This document shows positions 25,089-32,860 of a stretch of DNA of 39,412 nt, in pieces. A program made the translations under genes and the position numbers. Source of the stretch: Flavobacterium sp. UBA7665. Lineage in GTDB: Bacteria; Bacteroidota; Bacteroidia; Flavobacteriales; Flavobacteriaceae. The notes beneath the pieces are model-generated. The model was not told the origin of the DNA, searched no databases, and saw only the letters and a list, made by a program, of their open reading frames with translations. The stretch is from contig DLHP01000023.1 in NCBI GenBank assembly GCA_002483285.1, positions 16,149 to 55,560 of the forward strand. The letters run 5' to 3'. The first letter of the stretch is position 1. Each line of letters starts with the position of its first letter.

Positions 25089-27084
25089 ATGCGCCATATT
25101 GCTTGAGAGACAAAGTGAAAACGGTGCCTTTTTCGGGCTGGGTGTCTACAGAAATCTGACAGCCGATGGCTTTGGCAAGGTCGCGGATCAAATGCAAACC
25201 GAGTCCCGTCTGGATGCCTACGACTTCTTTTTCATCGTACAAGGCACGGAATTTTTCTTGCGTTCCGCCAGGGCCGTTGTCAATTACTGAAATATAAGAA
25301 GTGCCGTTTTTAGAAAATGCTTTCACTACCACAGTAGGGTTTTGGGTGTGTCGCAGCGCTTTGACTGCGTTGCCAATCAGGTTTCTCAGAATCGTCTTGA
25401 CATAATTCTCATCGGTAAATAAAACGAGCGCGTCGCTGTTCTCAAAGTTAAGCGTAACATCGGCCGAGGAAAAATGTTTCTCCAAATCGGTAAAGACAGC
25501 CGACACGGGAATCTTTGCGGGTTGCGGTTTAAAATTCTCCATCTGGCCTTTGCTCCAAAGCAGTAAATCTTCCATGGTGTCGAGCAGGTTTTCTGCAGAG
25601 GTGATGGTTTTGGTTTCCATGCGTTGTTTACTTTCTTCGTCTAAAAGTTCGGGGCTTTCTTTCTGCAAATGCAAAAAGCTGATCAAGCGAGAAACCGGAC
25701 TGCGCAAATCGTGGTTGAGGATCGAGAAGAAACGCAGTTTCACTTTGTTGGCCTGATCGAGTTCGGCATTTAAAAGCTCGAGTTTTTGGTTGGTTTTCTT
25801 GCGGCTGCGGCTTTGCAACAAAACCAATCCGGCAATAATGAGCAAAAACGCAATGCCCGAGATGTACAACCAGCGTTGCCTTTCGTTAGACTCTAAGGTA
25901 ATTTTGTTGAGCTTGATTTGTTTGTCGCGGAGTTCTATCTCGCGCTTGTCCTCAAGATTCTTAACGGTTTCCTTAGTGTCCTGGTTGTATATCGAGTCCT
26001 TATATTTGATTGAAAGTTGGCCCAGTTCAAACGCTTTTTCGTAGTTGCCCAACAGCTGGTAGGCCGATGCCAATTGCTCATAATTGGCGTAAATTTCCTT
26101 CAGGCTTTGCTGGCCTTTCTGGATGTCGCTCGATGCATTGAAATTGGCAATCGCGCGTTCCAGCAATACTTTCTTTTGTCCGGCATACTCCGGTAATTTT
26201 GCCATGGCCATTTGCGTATCGCCAAGTACCGCCGAGGCGTAGGCCACATTTCGCAAATCATTGACTTTCCTGCTCAATACCAGCGATTTTTCGATGTAGG
26301 CAATCGCATCATCGTATTTTTTCTGCTGGAAATAAATCTCGCCGATAGCGGTGTAACTCATCGCCTCGCTCGCCACATCGCCCAATTCGATACTGATTGT
26401 TGCCGCCTTGTTGTAATTCTCAATCGCTTCGCGGAGTTTTCCCATAGACGAGTACACGTTGCCGATGTTGCCGTAACAATAAGCTTCTCCCGTTTTTCTC
26501 CCTAATTTTTTATTCCATTGCAATGACTTGACGTAATATTCGAGCGCCTTGGGATAATTGGCCATGTCATAATAAATGATTCCGATGTTCATGGCTATGC
26601 CAACTGCAAGGCGGTCGTCGTGCGTGTCTTCGGCGAGTTTGAGCGCCATCAGGTCATATTTCATCGCACTTTTGTAATCGCCCTTGTAGGTGTAGACCAA
26701 GCCCATTCCCATGTAAAGATTGGTTTTGAGCCTGTCGGTTTTGGCAATTTTGAGCGCCTTAAAATAGTATTCGAGCGCCTTTTCATTCGAGTCTACGCTG
26801 TAGTTGTAGCCAATCATCCGATAGGCTTCGGCAATCCCTTCGCTGTATTTGATTTTTTTAGACAAGGCAAGTGCTTGGTTGGCGTACTTCATGCCGAGTT
26901 TTGGATCCACAGGTTGGTATCGGTAAGAAATGGTATTGAGCCGCAACGCTTTAGCCGTATCCGGCAGTGTGGGCAGCACACGCAAGAGTGAATCGATGCT
27001 TCTGAGTCTTTTGTCATCTTGTTGGGCATTGGCGCAAATAACCCACAACAACGCGGCAATCAGGGAAATTTTTCGAAAAAACAT
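25087..27084 (-). CDS. TPR-containing sensor histidine kinase (HK1)
   Basis: A 665-residue membrane kinase. A signal peptide (MFFRKISLIAALLWVICANA) is followed by a periplasmic array of tetratricopeptide repeats (about 40-370; for example YPKALEYYVKSLQWNKKLG), a coiled coil, one membrane helix (405-424) and a cytoplasmic kinase. The H box is FFSILNHDLRSPVSRL with phospho-acceptor H458; the N box has N568 plus N572 (NLIGNAVKAL); G1 is DNGPGG (D602); G2 is GLGL (627-630). This is a HisKA-type kinase, not the LytS type usual for LytTR partners. It is the third gene of the operon regulator-HK2-HK1, 36 bases after HK2. By motifs and linkers it resembles HK3 at locus 2 more than its neighbour HK2. 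The ligand of the TPR region is unknown. Confidence 0.9.
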   Translation of the reverse strand: MFFRKISLIAALLWVICANAQQDDKRLRSIDSLLRVLPTLPDTAKALRLNTISYRYQPVDPKLGMKYANQALALSKKIKYSEGIAEAYRMIGYNYSVDSNEKALEYYFKALKIAKTDRLKTNLYMGMGLVYTYKGDYKSAMKYDLMALKLAEDTHDDRLAVGIAMNIGIIYYDMANYPKALEYYVKSLQWNKKLGRKTGEAYCYGNIGNVYSSMGKLREAIENYNKAATISIELGDVASEAMSYTAIGEIYFQQKKYDDAIAYIEKSLVLSRKVNDLRNVAYASAVLGDTQMAMAKLPEYAGQKKVLLERAIANFNASSDIQKGQQSLKEIYANYEQLASAYQLLGNYEKAFELGQLSIKYKDSIYNQDTKETVKNLEDKREIELRDKQIKLNKITLESNERQRWLYISGIAFLLIIAGLVLLQSRSRKKTNQKLELLNAELDQANKVKLRFFSILNHDLRSPVSRLISFLHLQKESPELLDEESKQRMETKTITSAENLLDTMEDLLLWSKGQMENFKPQPAKIPVSAVFTDLEKHFSSADVTLNFENSDALVLFTDENYVKTILRNLIGNAVKALRHTQNPTVVVKAFSKNGTSYISVIDNGPGGTQEKFRALYDEKEVVGIQTGLGLHLIRDLAKAIGCQISVDTQPEKGTVFTLSLKQYGA

Positions 27085-27120
27085 AGGTGCGGTTTGAATA
27101 CCCCAATATACAAATTTCTG

Positions 27121-29253
27121 TTAATCAGACGGGTTGTCGATTAAAATAATAAAAACAGTGCCTTTTGGCTTGTTTGCTGCGATAGTCACCGTGGCGCCCA
27201 GCAATCCGGCCATTTCTTTGACGAGCGTAAGCCCGAGTCCCGATTGTCCGCTGTTGATGCTGGCTGTCTCGGAGTCAAAAATCGCTTTTAATGGTTCGGG
27301 CATGCCATCGCCCTGGTCGGCAATCGAAATTGAAACGGTGTTGTTCTGGGCAATGGCTGAAAGGACAATCGACGTGTTTTTAGGCGAATATTTGACAGCG
27401 TTCTGCAAGACATTCCGAAGAATAATCGTAAGGATGTTCCGGTCGGTTTGGACGGTGATTTCGGGATTGATTTCGAGTACAATGGTGATTGACTGCTTGT
27501 CGATTTGCGTTTGCATGAGCTCAATAATGCTTTCCACGACATATTTGAGGTTGACTTTTTCGGGCGTGACAGAAAACTGCTGCATTTGCGATTTTGACCA
27601 GATCAGTAAATCTTCCATCGTTTCCAGAACCGCGTTCGCCGCGACGCTGATGCGCTCGTTGTGCCTTTGCTTGTCGGCTTCGCTAAAGAGTTCGGGCTCA
27701 TTTTTCTGCAAGTCCAAAAACTGGTATATGTGGCTGATCGGACTGCGTAAATCATGGCTGATGATGCTGAACAATTTCGATTTGGTGTTGTTGGCATTTT
27801 CGAGCTTGGCGTTGAGCAGGTTCATTTCATGGTTTTTTTGCTCTAAAGCCAGATTGCTTTTTTGCTTGTTGCGGTAAATGGCCACGAGCGAAGCGACAAC
27901 CAAAATCAAAAGCACAAGACCGATGATAAAGAAAATCCGTTGCTTTCCTGCATTCTCAATTTCAAGGTTCTTGATTGTATTTTCTGCCGAAAGCATATTG
28001 ATTTCACTTTGTTTTTTCTTGTTCTGGTATTGCGCTTCCATTTTGGCGAGGTTGCTTTTGGCCTTTTCGGTGAGCAAGTTGTCCTGCAATTTCGAGTAGG
28101 TGTTGAAATGCTGGTAGGCCAGTTGCCAATTGCCGAGTGCGGCGTAGGCTTCTGACATGGATTTTTGCAGTTCGCTGTAATCTTCGGGCGAATCTTCACG
28201 CGTAATAGGTTCGGCTTTCCTCAAATAATCGAGCGCTTTGGCGTACTGTTTCTCGCCCAAATAAATCTTGGCGTAGCTGTGGTTAATCTTGGCGAGTTGG
28301 AACTGGTCGCCGTATCTGGAAAGATTCGCAGCATGGTTCGTATAAATTTGCGCATTGGCAAAATCTTTCCGTTTGAGATGGTAATCGGCAAAGTCGAGGT
28401 CGCTCGCCAAAAAGATCGACCACGCGCTGCTTTCGGCGCCCTTGTTGAGAAACTTGAGCAATCGGTTGTAGTACTCCCTGGCTTTTTCGGGCAGTTCGAG
28501 CATCAGGAAAGTCTGGGCAAAATCGCGGTAAATCGTCGCGATGCCATCCTGGTAATCCATGATGAACTTATTGCTTTCGTTAAGGTATTCGAGGCTTTTC
28601 TGTGGATTTTTGAGCTCGATATACAACTCGGCCACATTAATCAGCGATACGCCAAAATTGATGGTGTCATTGTGGTCGCCCTTTGGCAAACTTACACGCC
28701 TTGCGCGTATGGCCATGAGTTGGTAATGCAAGCCTTTTTCATATTCGCCCTTATTGGTATAATAAGCCGAAATATCACCGTTGATTTGGCCTTTCCGGTC
28801 ATCGTCCTTAATCGTATCGGCGCGTTTTTGAAGTTCGAGCAGCACTTTTTCTTTTTTCGCGGCGTTGCCAAAAGTGCTGTACGCATTAATGAGCTGTATC
28901 AGTGCTTGCTCAATCCGACGGGGATTTTTTGAAATCCTTGCCCATTTCTCGGAGCGTTCCAGGTAATATACCGCGCTGTCGGTTTCGGTGCCGTAATTAA
29001 AGGTGATGCCGATGTAAAAATTGTAAACTGATACATAACCCGGTTCGCTTTTGGGTGATATCCGAAGCCCTTTGCGCGCCACTTTGCGAAGCCCTTGGTA
29101 ATCCTCGATGTATAAATATTCGTCGCAATATTTCGCCCATGCTTGGAGTTTGTCGGTGGTGGTTTGGTACTTTGAAAGATCGGGTGCGGGCGGAATTTGG
29201 GCGGCAGCCGAAAGTGCAAACAACAAAAGCAGCAAGCAATACAATCGGCGCAT
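27121..29253 (-). CDS. TPR-containing sensor histidine kinase (HK2)
   Basis: A 710-residue kinase with signal peptide MRRLYCLLLLLFALSAAAQ, a periplasmic helical TPR array (about 35-400), a coiled coil, a membrane helix (439-460) and a cytoplasmic HisKA-HATPase_c unit. H500 is in LFSIISHDLRSPISHI; the N box has N618 (NVLQNAVKYS); G1 is DQGDGMP (D646); G2 is GLGL (672-675). All residues for autophosphorylation are present. It lies 15 bases after the LytTR regulator and 36 before HK1, so two kinases share one regulator in this operon. Its array and linker differ from HK1 and HK3, suggesting a different input. Confidence 0.9.
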   Translation of the reverse strand: MRRLYCLLLLLFALSAAAQIPPAPDLSKYQTTTDKLQAWAKYCDEYLYIEDYQGLRKVARKGLRISPKSEPGYVSVYNFYIGITFNYGTETDSAVYYLERSEKWARISKNPRRIEQALIQLINAYSTFGNAAKKEKVLLELQKRADTIKDDDRKGQINGDISAYYTNKGEYEKGLHYQLMAIRARRVSLPKGDHNDTINFGVSLINVAELYIELKNPQKSLEYLNESNKFIMDYQDGIATIYRDFAQTFLMLELPEKAREYYNRLLKFLNKGAESSAWSIFLASDLDFADYHLKRKDFANAQIYTNHAANLSRYGDQFQLAKINHSYAKIYLGEKQYAKALDYLRKAEPITREDSPEDYSELQKSMSEAYAALGNWQLAYQHFNTYSKLQDNLLTEKAKSNLAKMEAQYQNKKKQSEINMLSAENTIKNLEIENAGKQRIFFIIGLVLLILVVASLVAIYRNKQKSNLALEQKNHEMNLLNAKLENANNTKSKLFSIISHDLRSPISHIYQFLDLQKNEPELFSEADKQRHNERISVAANAVLETMEDLLIWSKSQMQQFSVTPEKVNLKYVVESIIELMQTQIDKQSITIVLEINPEITVQTDRNILTIILRNVLQNAVKYSPKNTSIVLSAIAQNNTVSISIADQGDGMPEPLKAIFDSETASINSGQSGLGLTLVKEMAGLLGATVTIAANKPKGTVFIILIDNPSD

Positions 29254-29268
29254 ATCGTTTGATTTGGT

Positions 29269-29973
29269 TTAGAGCAAGGTGTTGAGGTTGGTCTTGTAAC
29301 TGCGACCCACAGGGATGGTAACGTCGTTATGGAGCAATACTTCGTTGGTCAGTATTTTTTTGATGAATTGCTTCTGCACCGCGTAACTGCGATGCACACG
29401 GATAAACGAGTTGAAATTACTTTCCTTAAGCAACAAGCCAAGGCTGGACAACACACAATGTCTTTTTTGCGAAGTAACGATCTTGGTGTAGTCTTTCAAC
29501 GCCTCCAAATACAGGATGTCGTGCAATTTGACCTTGGTTTGCTCGTGTCCTTCTTTGATGTAAATGGTGTCGCCGCCAATGGTAGCCTCAAACAATTCTG
29601 CCTTGCGCCTTAAATCCATATAATCTTCTATACGGGTAAGGGCTTGTGAAAAGCGGTCGAGCTTTAGTGGTTTGACGATAAAATCGAGGGTGTCGAGTTC
29701 GAAGCTCTCGGCAGCGTGTTCGGGATGCGCAGAAATGAAAATACAAACCGGAACTTTCACGGCCATTTTCCTGAATTCGATGCCGTTGATTTGCGGCATG
29801 TCAATATCGAGGAACAATACCTGGACGGTTTCTTTTTCGAGAACCGGAAGCGCCTCTATTGCATTGGTAAAAACACCGAGAATGTTCAGGATTGGAAATT
29901 TCTTGGCAAACGAAACCACGGTAAGCCGGTCGATTTCGTCGTCGTCAATAATGATGCAGTTGAAAGGTCCCAT
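29269..29973 (-). CDS. LytTR-family response regulator (RR1)
   Basis: A 234-residue two-component regulator. The receiver domain (about 4-120) has acidic residues DDD (10-12), phospho-acceptor D56 in LFLDIDMPQ, S81 in IFISAH and K101 in IVKPL. The LytTR DNA-binding domain fills the C-terminal 100 residues (IYIKEGHEQTKVKLHDILYL, then FIRVHRSYAV and IPVGRSYK). LytTR proteins bind paired direct repeats through beta strands and bend DNA. It is first in its operon with two TPR kinases and is divergent from a lipoprotein operon; the shared intergenic region carries LytTR-like repeats, so autoregulation is likely. Start ATG at 29973; a TACATTTG box lies 19 bases upstream. Confidence 0.93.
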   Translation of the reverse strand: MGPFNCIIIDDDEIDRLTVVSFAKKFPILNILGVFTNAIEALPVLEKETVQVLFLDIDMPQINGIEFRKMAVKVPVCIFISAHPEHAAESFELDTLDFIVKPLKLDRFSQALTRIEDYMDLRRKAELFEATIGGDTIYIKEGHEQTKVKLHDILYLEALKDYTKIVTSQKRHCVLSSLGLLLKESNFNSFIRVHRSYAVQKQFIKKILTNEVLLHNDVTIPVGRSYKTNLNTLL

Positions 29974-29992
29974 ATTGTTTTCGAGGCTTTTC

Positions 29993-30000
29993 CAAATGTA
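29993..30000 (-). promoter_or_regulatory. -7 box of the RR1-HK2-HK1 operon
   Basis: On the minus strand TACATTTG matches TAnnTTTG and lies 19 bases before the ATG of RR1. The LytTR-like repeats at 30020-30059 would lie 20 to 60 bases upstream of it. Confidence 0.6.
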
Positions 30001-30019
30001 TTAAAAATAACCAAACCAT

Positions 30020-30090
30020 GACGTCTGTCTATTTAAAATGTTGTTGGTCTATTGGTGGTTTTTTTAAAGTTTTTTCTAACCAAACTTTGC
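30020..30090 (+). promoter_or_regulatory. LytTR-like operator and promoter P2, upstream of the lipoprotein operon
   Basis: Units GACGTCTGTCTATTTAAAAT (30020-30039) and GTTGTTGGTCTATTGGTGGT (30040-30059) match the two units of P1 at 34 of 40 positions. A T tract and the -7-like AACTTTGC (30083-30090) follow. The spacings are the same as in P1: 41 bases from GTT (30043) to ACTTTGC (30084), and 31 from there to the ATG at 30115. The site lies in the region shared with the divergent RR1 gene. Confidence 0.77.
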
Positions 30091-30114
30091 GCTATCAATT
30101 TAAAAAAACTAAAA

Positions 30115-30642
30115 ATGACAAGAAAATTAATTTTTGCAGCTTTGATAATCGGGATGTTTACGGGCTGTAGCGAAGGTGATGACAACAACAACCAGCCCAT
30201 CTACGTGGCACCGCAAGGCGTAGCTAACATTACCCTTACCACGACAGACGGTGAGGAATTTAAACTCAACGGACCTTGCGGCTGGGCTTATGCCGCCGGC
30301 GTGGGTTACATCGGTGCCAACCAGCAAAACGATAACCTCAAGACATTCTCGGTAGATACCAATCTCACTGCTTTACCCGCCACGACTACCACCTATACCA
30401 TTACAGATGATGTGCTCGACGAAGCGCCCAACAAAATCACCATGCATTTGGTAAAGTTCAACGGCGGCAGTAGTTTTACTTCGTTTGACGGATTCGTCGG
30501 TTCTGGAACGCTCACCTTAGTAGTAGAAGGCAATAAGGTGACCGCCGATCTTTCGGGAATTGACCTTGCTGCCGATGAAAGCAACCCATCGCCCTTTACC
30601 CAGGACGGTACCCTCGCCGGAACCCTTACTTTCTACAAATAA
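30115..30642 (+). CDS. Surface-type lipoprotein, paralogue A
   Basis: A 175-residue lipoprotein: MTRKLIFAALIIGMFTGC followed by SEGDDNNN, the acidic stretch seen on flavobacterial surface lipoproteins. The mature domain is beta rich (ANITLTTTDGEEFKLNGPCG; DLSGIDLAAD; GTLAGTLTFYK). I do not recognise a named family. The next gene encodes a paralogue with the same order: an ITL strand, a G-x-C-G segment, a TYTI strand and a closing TFYK. ATG at 30115 is chosen because the promoter box lies inside the earlier open frame and the 31-base leader is identical in length to those of 16452 and 35668. It heads a three-gene operon under promoter P2. Confidence 0.8.
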   Translation: MTRKLIFAALIIGMFTGCSEGDDNNNQPIYVAPQGVANITLTTTDGEEFKLNGPCGWAYAAGVGYIGANQQNDNLKTFSVDTNLTALPATTTTYTITDDVLDEAPNKITMHLVKFNGGSSFTSFDGFVGSGTLTLVVEGNKVTADLSGIDLAADESNPSPFTQDGTLAGTLTFYK

Positions 30643-31211
30643 TGAAAGCGCACCTGATAGTAATCGGCTTGGCCTTGACTTTGGCGTCTTGCAAACAGCA
30701 AGCCGTCGAGCCGCAAGCCGTCTCAGATGTTGCTGCCAACGAAGTGGTCAATGACCACCAAGCGGCCAAAGAAGGACACGGTAAGATTACCCTTAAAGCG
30801 GGATCAACAACCTGGATTGTGGACGGGAAATGCGGCGGCGTAACCAACACAGGGGAACTCATTGTCGCCGTCCAGGACAAGGATATCGCAGCAAAAGTGT
30901 TTACGATTAGTTTCAATACGCTCGATTATCCGCAAGCCGAAAAAACCTACACCATCAAAAAGAGCGACTATATGTCTGAAGGCAAAAAGCCTGATACTGA
31001 CGTTTGCGTGGCCTTTTCGCAGATTACAGAAAAAGAACAAGCCGACTGGAGTTCTGACGACGCTTCGGGAACGCTGCAATTCACTACCAACGGAAATGAA
31101 ATCAAGTGCAAATTCTCGGGCATTAAATTACAGCCCAGCGCGATGTACAATAAGGGCGAAAGCAATAACTTGGGTACAGCGTCGGGCGAAATGACATTCT
31201 ACAAAAACTAA
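30642..31211 (+). CDS. Lipoprotein, paralogue B
   Basis: A 189-residue lipoprotein with signal MKAHLIVIGLALTLASC. Its start shares one base with the stop of paralogue A (TAATG), so translation is coupled. The mature domain repeats the layout of paralogue A (GKITLKAGSTTWIVDGKCGG; KTYTIKKSDY; KFSGIKLQ; TASGEMTFYKN), which points to tandem duplication. Unlike its neighbours it has KQQAVEPQ after the cysteine and no acidic stretch, so it may face the periplasm. The function is unknown. Confidence 0.8.
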   Translation: MKAHLIVIGLALTLASCKQQAVEPQAVSDVAANEVVNDHQAAKEGHGKITLKAGSTTWIVDGKCGGVTNTGELIVAVQDKDIAAKVFTISFNTLDYPQAEKTYTIKKSDYMSEGKKPDTDVCVAFSQITEKEQADWSSDDASGTLQFTTNGNEIKCKFSGIKLQPSAMYNKGESNNLGTASGEMTFYKN

Positions 31212-31231
31212 ATCCTAAAAAATCAAAGATC

Positions 31232-31963
31232 ATGAAGTCTATCAAATTATCGGCAATAGCAATCATCGCTTTACTCACTATTTCGTGCAGCAGCGACGAC
31301 AACGACAAACCAACGATGCAACAAGCCAAATTGGTCAAAAAAGAAGTCAGCGTAGAAAGCGGTGGCGCAACCAATACAACGACTTTCGGTTACGACGCGC
31401 TAGGCCGATTGCTTACCAAAACGACAGCCGATGAGGCAATTACGTATTCGAGGAATTCGGTGGGTAAAATCATCCAGGCGGTTATTGTAAACTCGGGCAC
31501 CGACCGTGTCGTCACTTATACTTATGATGCTACGGGCAGGATTACCGAAATGCAGAAAAAGGCAGGCAGTACAGTCGAAGAAAGAAAAACTTACAATTAT
31601 TACATCGACCGCATCGTTGAAAAATATTACAATATTGACGGTGCCAATGTGTGGGATTACATCCATTATTACACCGCCGATAAGAAAAATATCGATCGTG
31701 TACTCAGGAATTATGGCGGTACCGAAGTGCAGTTCTCGCTTGTGACTTATACCTACGACAGCAAAATCGGACTCGATCAAGTCGCGCCTTATTCGAACAT
31801 GCCAAAACCGTTTTACAACGCCAACAATCCCGAGCATTTTTCATTAAGGAACGAACTCAATGCAGAAGTATCATCAGGAAATTACCTTTATACTTATGAC
31901 GCACTAGGATATCCGGTTACGATGACCGATGCCGGCGGGACCGTTTTCACGTATACTTATTAG
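31232..31963 (+). CDS. YD-repeat (RHS-like) lipoprotein
   Basis: A 243-residue lipoprotein (MKSIKLSAIAIIALLTISC, then SSDDNDK). The mature part has several YD-type repeats: FGYDALGRLLTK, YTYDATGRITEM, YTYDSK and YTYDALGYPVTM, which in RHS proteins build a beta shell. At this length it is a short stand-alone YD protein without toxin or core-cleavage motifs. It is third in the P2 operon, 20 bases after paralogue B, and is likely to be a surface protein of unknown partner. Confidence 0.82.
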   Translation: MKSIKLSAIAIIALLTISCSSDDNDKPTMQQAKLVKKEVSVESGGATNTTTFGYDALGRLLTKTTADEAITYSRNSVGKIIQAVIVNSGTDRVVTYTYDATGRITEMQKKAGSTVEERKTYNYYIDRIVEKYYNIDGANVWDYIHYYTADKKNIDRVLRNYGGTEVQFSLVTYTYDSKIGLDQVAPYSNMPKPFYNANNPEHFSLRNELNAEVSSGNYLYTYDALGYPVTMTDAGGTVFTYTY

Positions 31964-32221
31964 GTTACAATGAATTAGTACGTTTTAGTTTTTTTGGTCG
32001 AAGGGGTTTGTCGCAAGGCAAGCCTTTTCTGTTTTCAACCTGATGGAACGCAGCTATTTGTTATTGTTTTTTTGTTAATATCGTTGGAAAGTACTGCAAA
32101 TGCTGGTTTTCTGGGAACCCCATAACATTAACTTTAAATTTCTAAAAACCTCTTTTGTTTCTTTGTCCCGTATCCAGGAAGGATATGACCAAATAAAATT
32201 AACCTATTAAAAAGAGTAATT
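31964..32221. other. Intergenic stretch between the YD gene and the DUF4082-like gene
   Basis: No gene or strong hairpin is seen. TCGTTGG near 32081 resembles half of a LytTR-like unit, but no partner at 20 bases and no ACTTTGC box at 41 bases are present. The last 40 bases are A/T rich and probably contain the promoter of the next gene, which I cannot place. Confidence 0.4.
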
Positions 32222-32812
32222 ATGAAAACTTTGAAATTAAAATTAGTACTGGTTTTATGTGTGGCTGCCGTAGCGTTCTCATGCGATAAAGATGATGACA
32301 ATCCAACCGTTCCGGTGTATCAAGCCGAAAGCCCGTTGCAAGGCTACCTGACGTCTACCGGGTTTAGCGAAAGCGAAGAGGCCGTTATCGATGGCAGCAG
32401 TTCAGAATACGGATACCGTTTCAGGCCAACCGTGACCGGAGCCATCACCACACTTTCGGTAAGGATTCCCGATGTGAACAACAACCTTAGGGTGACCATC
32501 TGGGATGTGGCTACACAAGAGCCAATCAAGACAGAGACCTTCAATGTGACTTCTTCGGGCGTTGCCGTGGTTAAAGCCATCGCGCCATTGACACTCCAGA
32601 AAGACAAAGAGTATTTGATCTCGATCAATACCGCAGACTATTATGTGCACGAAAGAAACAACGGATCGAGCGCTGTGTATCCGGTTTCTGTAGGGAACAT
32701 TCAAATTACCGGTTACGCCTATGCCACTGGATTGTTGCAAGAATTCCCAGCGACTACAGCCACCGACATTTACTCGGGTGATGTGAACTTTACGTTCCTA
32801 AGGACTTTATAA
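32222..32812 (+). CDS. Lipoprotein with a DUF4082-like beta-sandwich
   Basis: A 196-residue lipoprotein: MKTLKLKLVLVLCVAAVAFSC followed by DKDDDN. The domain (YGYRFRPTVTGAITTLSVRI, VTIWDVATQEPIKTETF, DKEYLISINT) resembles DUF4082-type beta-sandwiches that occur as surface or carbohydrate-associated modules; I hold this family name loosely. It stands 258 bases after the YD gene, with AAAAAGAGTAATT before the ATG and a terminator behind it, so it is probably a separate unit. No LytTR-like pair with the P1-P3 geometry precedes it. Confidence 0.72.
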   Translation: MKTLKLKLVLVLCVAAVAFSCDKDDDNPTVPVYQAESPLQGYLTSTGFSESEEAVIDGSSSEYGYRFRPTVTGAITTLSVRIPDVNNNLRVTIWDVATQEPIKTETFNVTSSGVAVVKAIAPLTLQKDKEYLISINTADYYVHERNNGSSAVYPVSVGNIQITGYAYATGLLQEFPATTATDIYSGDVNFTFLRTL

Positions 32813-32834
32813 TCCAAAAACAATTTTTGCATTG

Positions 32835-32860
32835 AAGCCCGGCTATATGTCGGGCTTTTT
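32835..32860 (+). terminator. Intrinsic terminator between convergent genes
   Basis: AAGCCCG (32835-32841) pairs with CGGGCTT (32851-32857), followed by T. The stop codon of the HK3 gene (32843-32845) lies inside the loop, so two convergent genes share the site. Confidence 0.82.

Noticed and set aside
32060..32130. TCGTTGG near 32081 as a fourth LytTR-like promoter
   Set aside because: There is no second unit at 20 bases, no ACTTTGC at 41 bases, and the distance to the ATG at 32222 is wrong.
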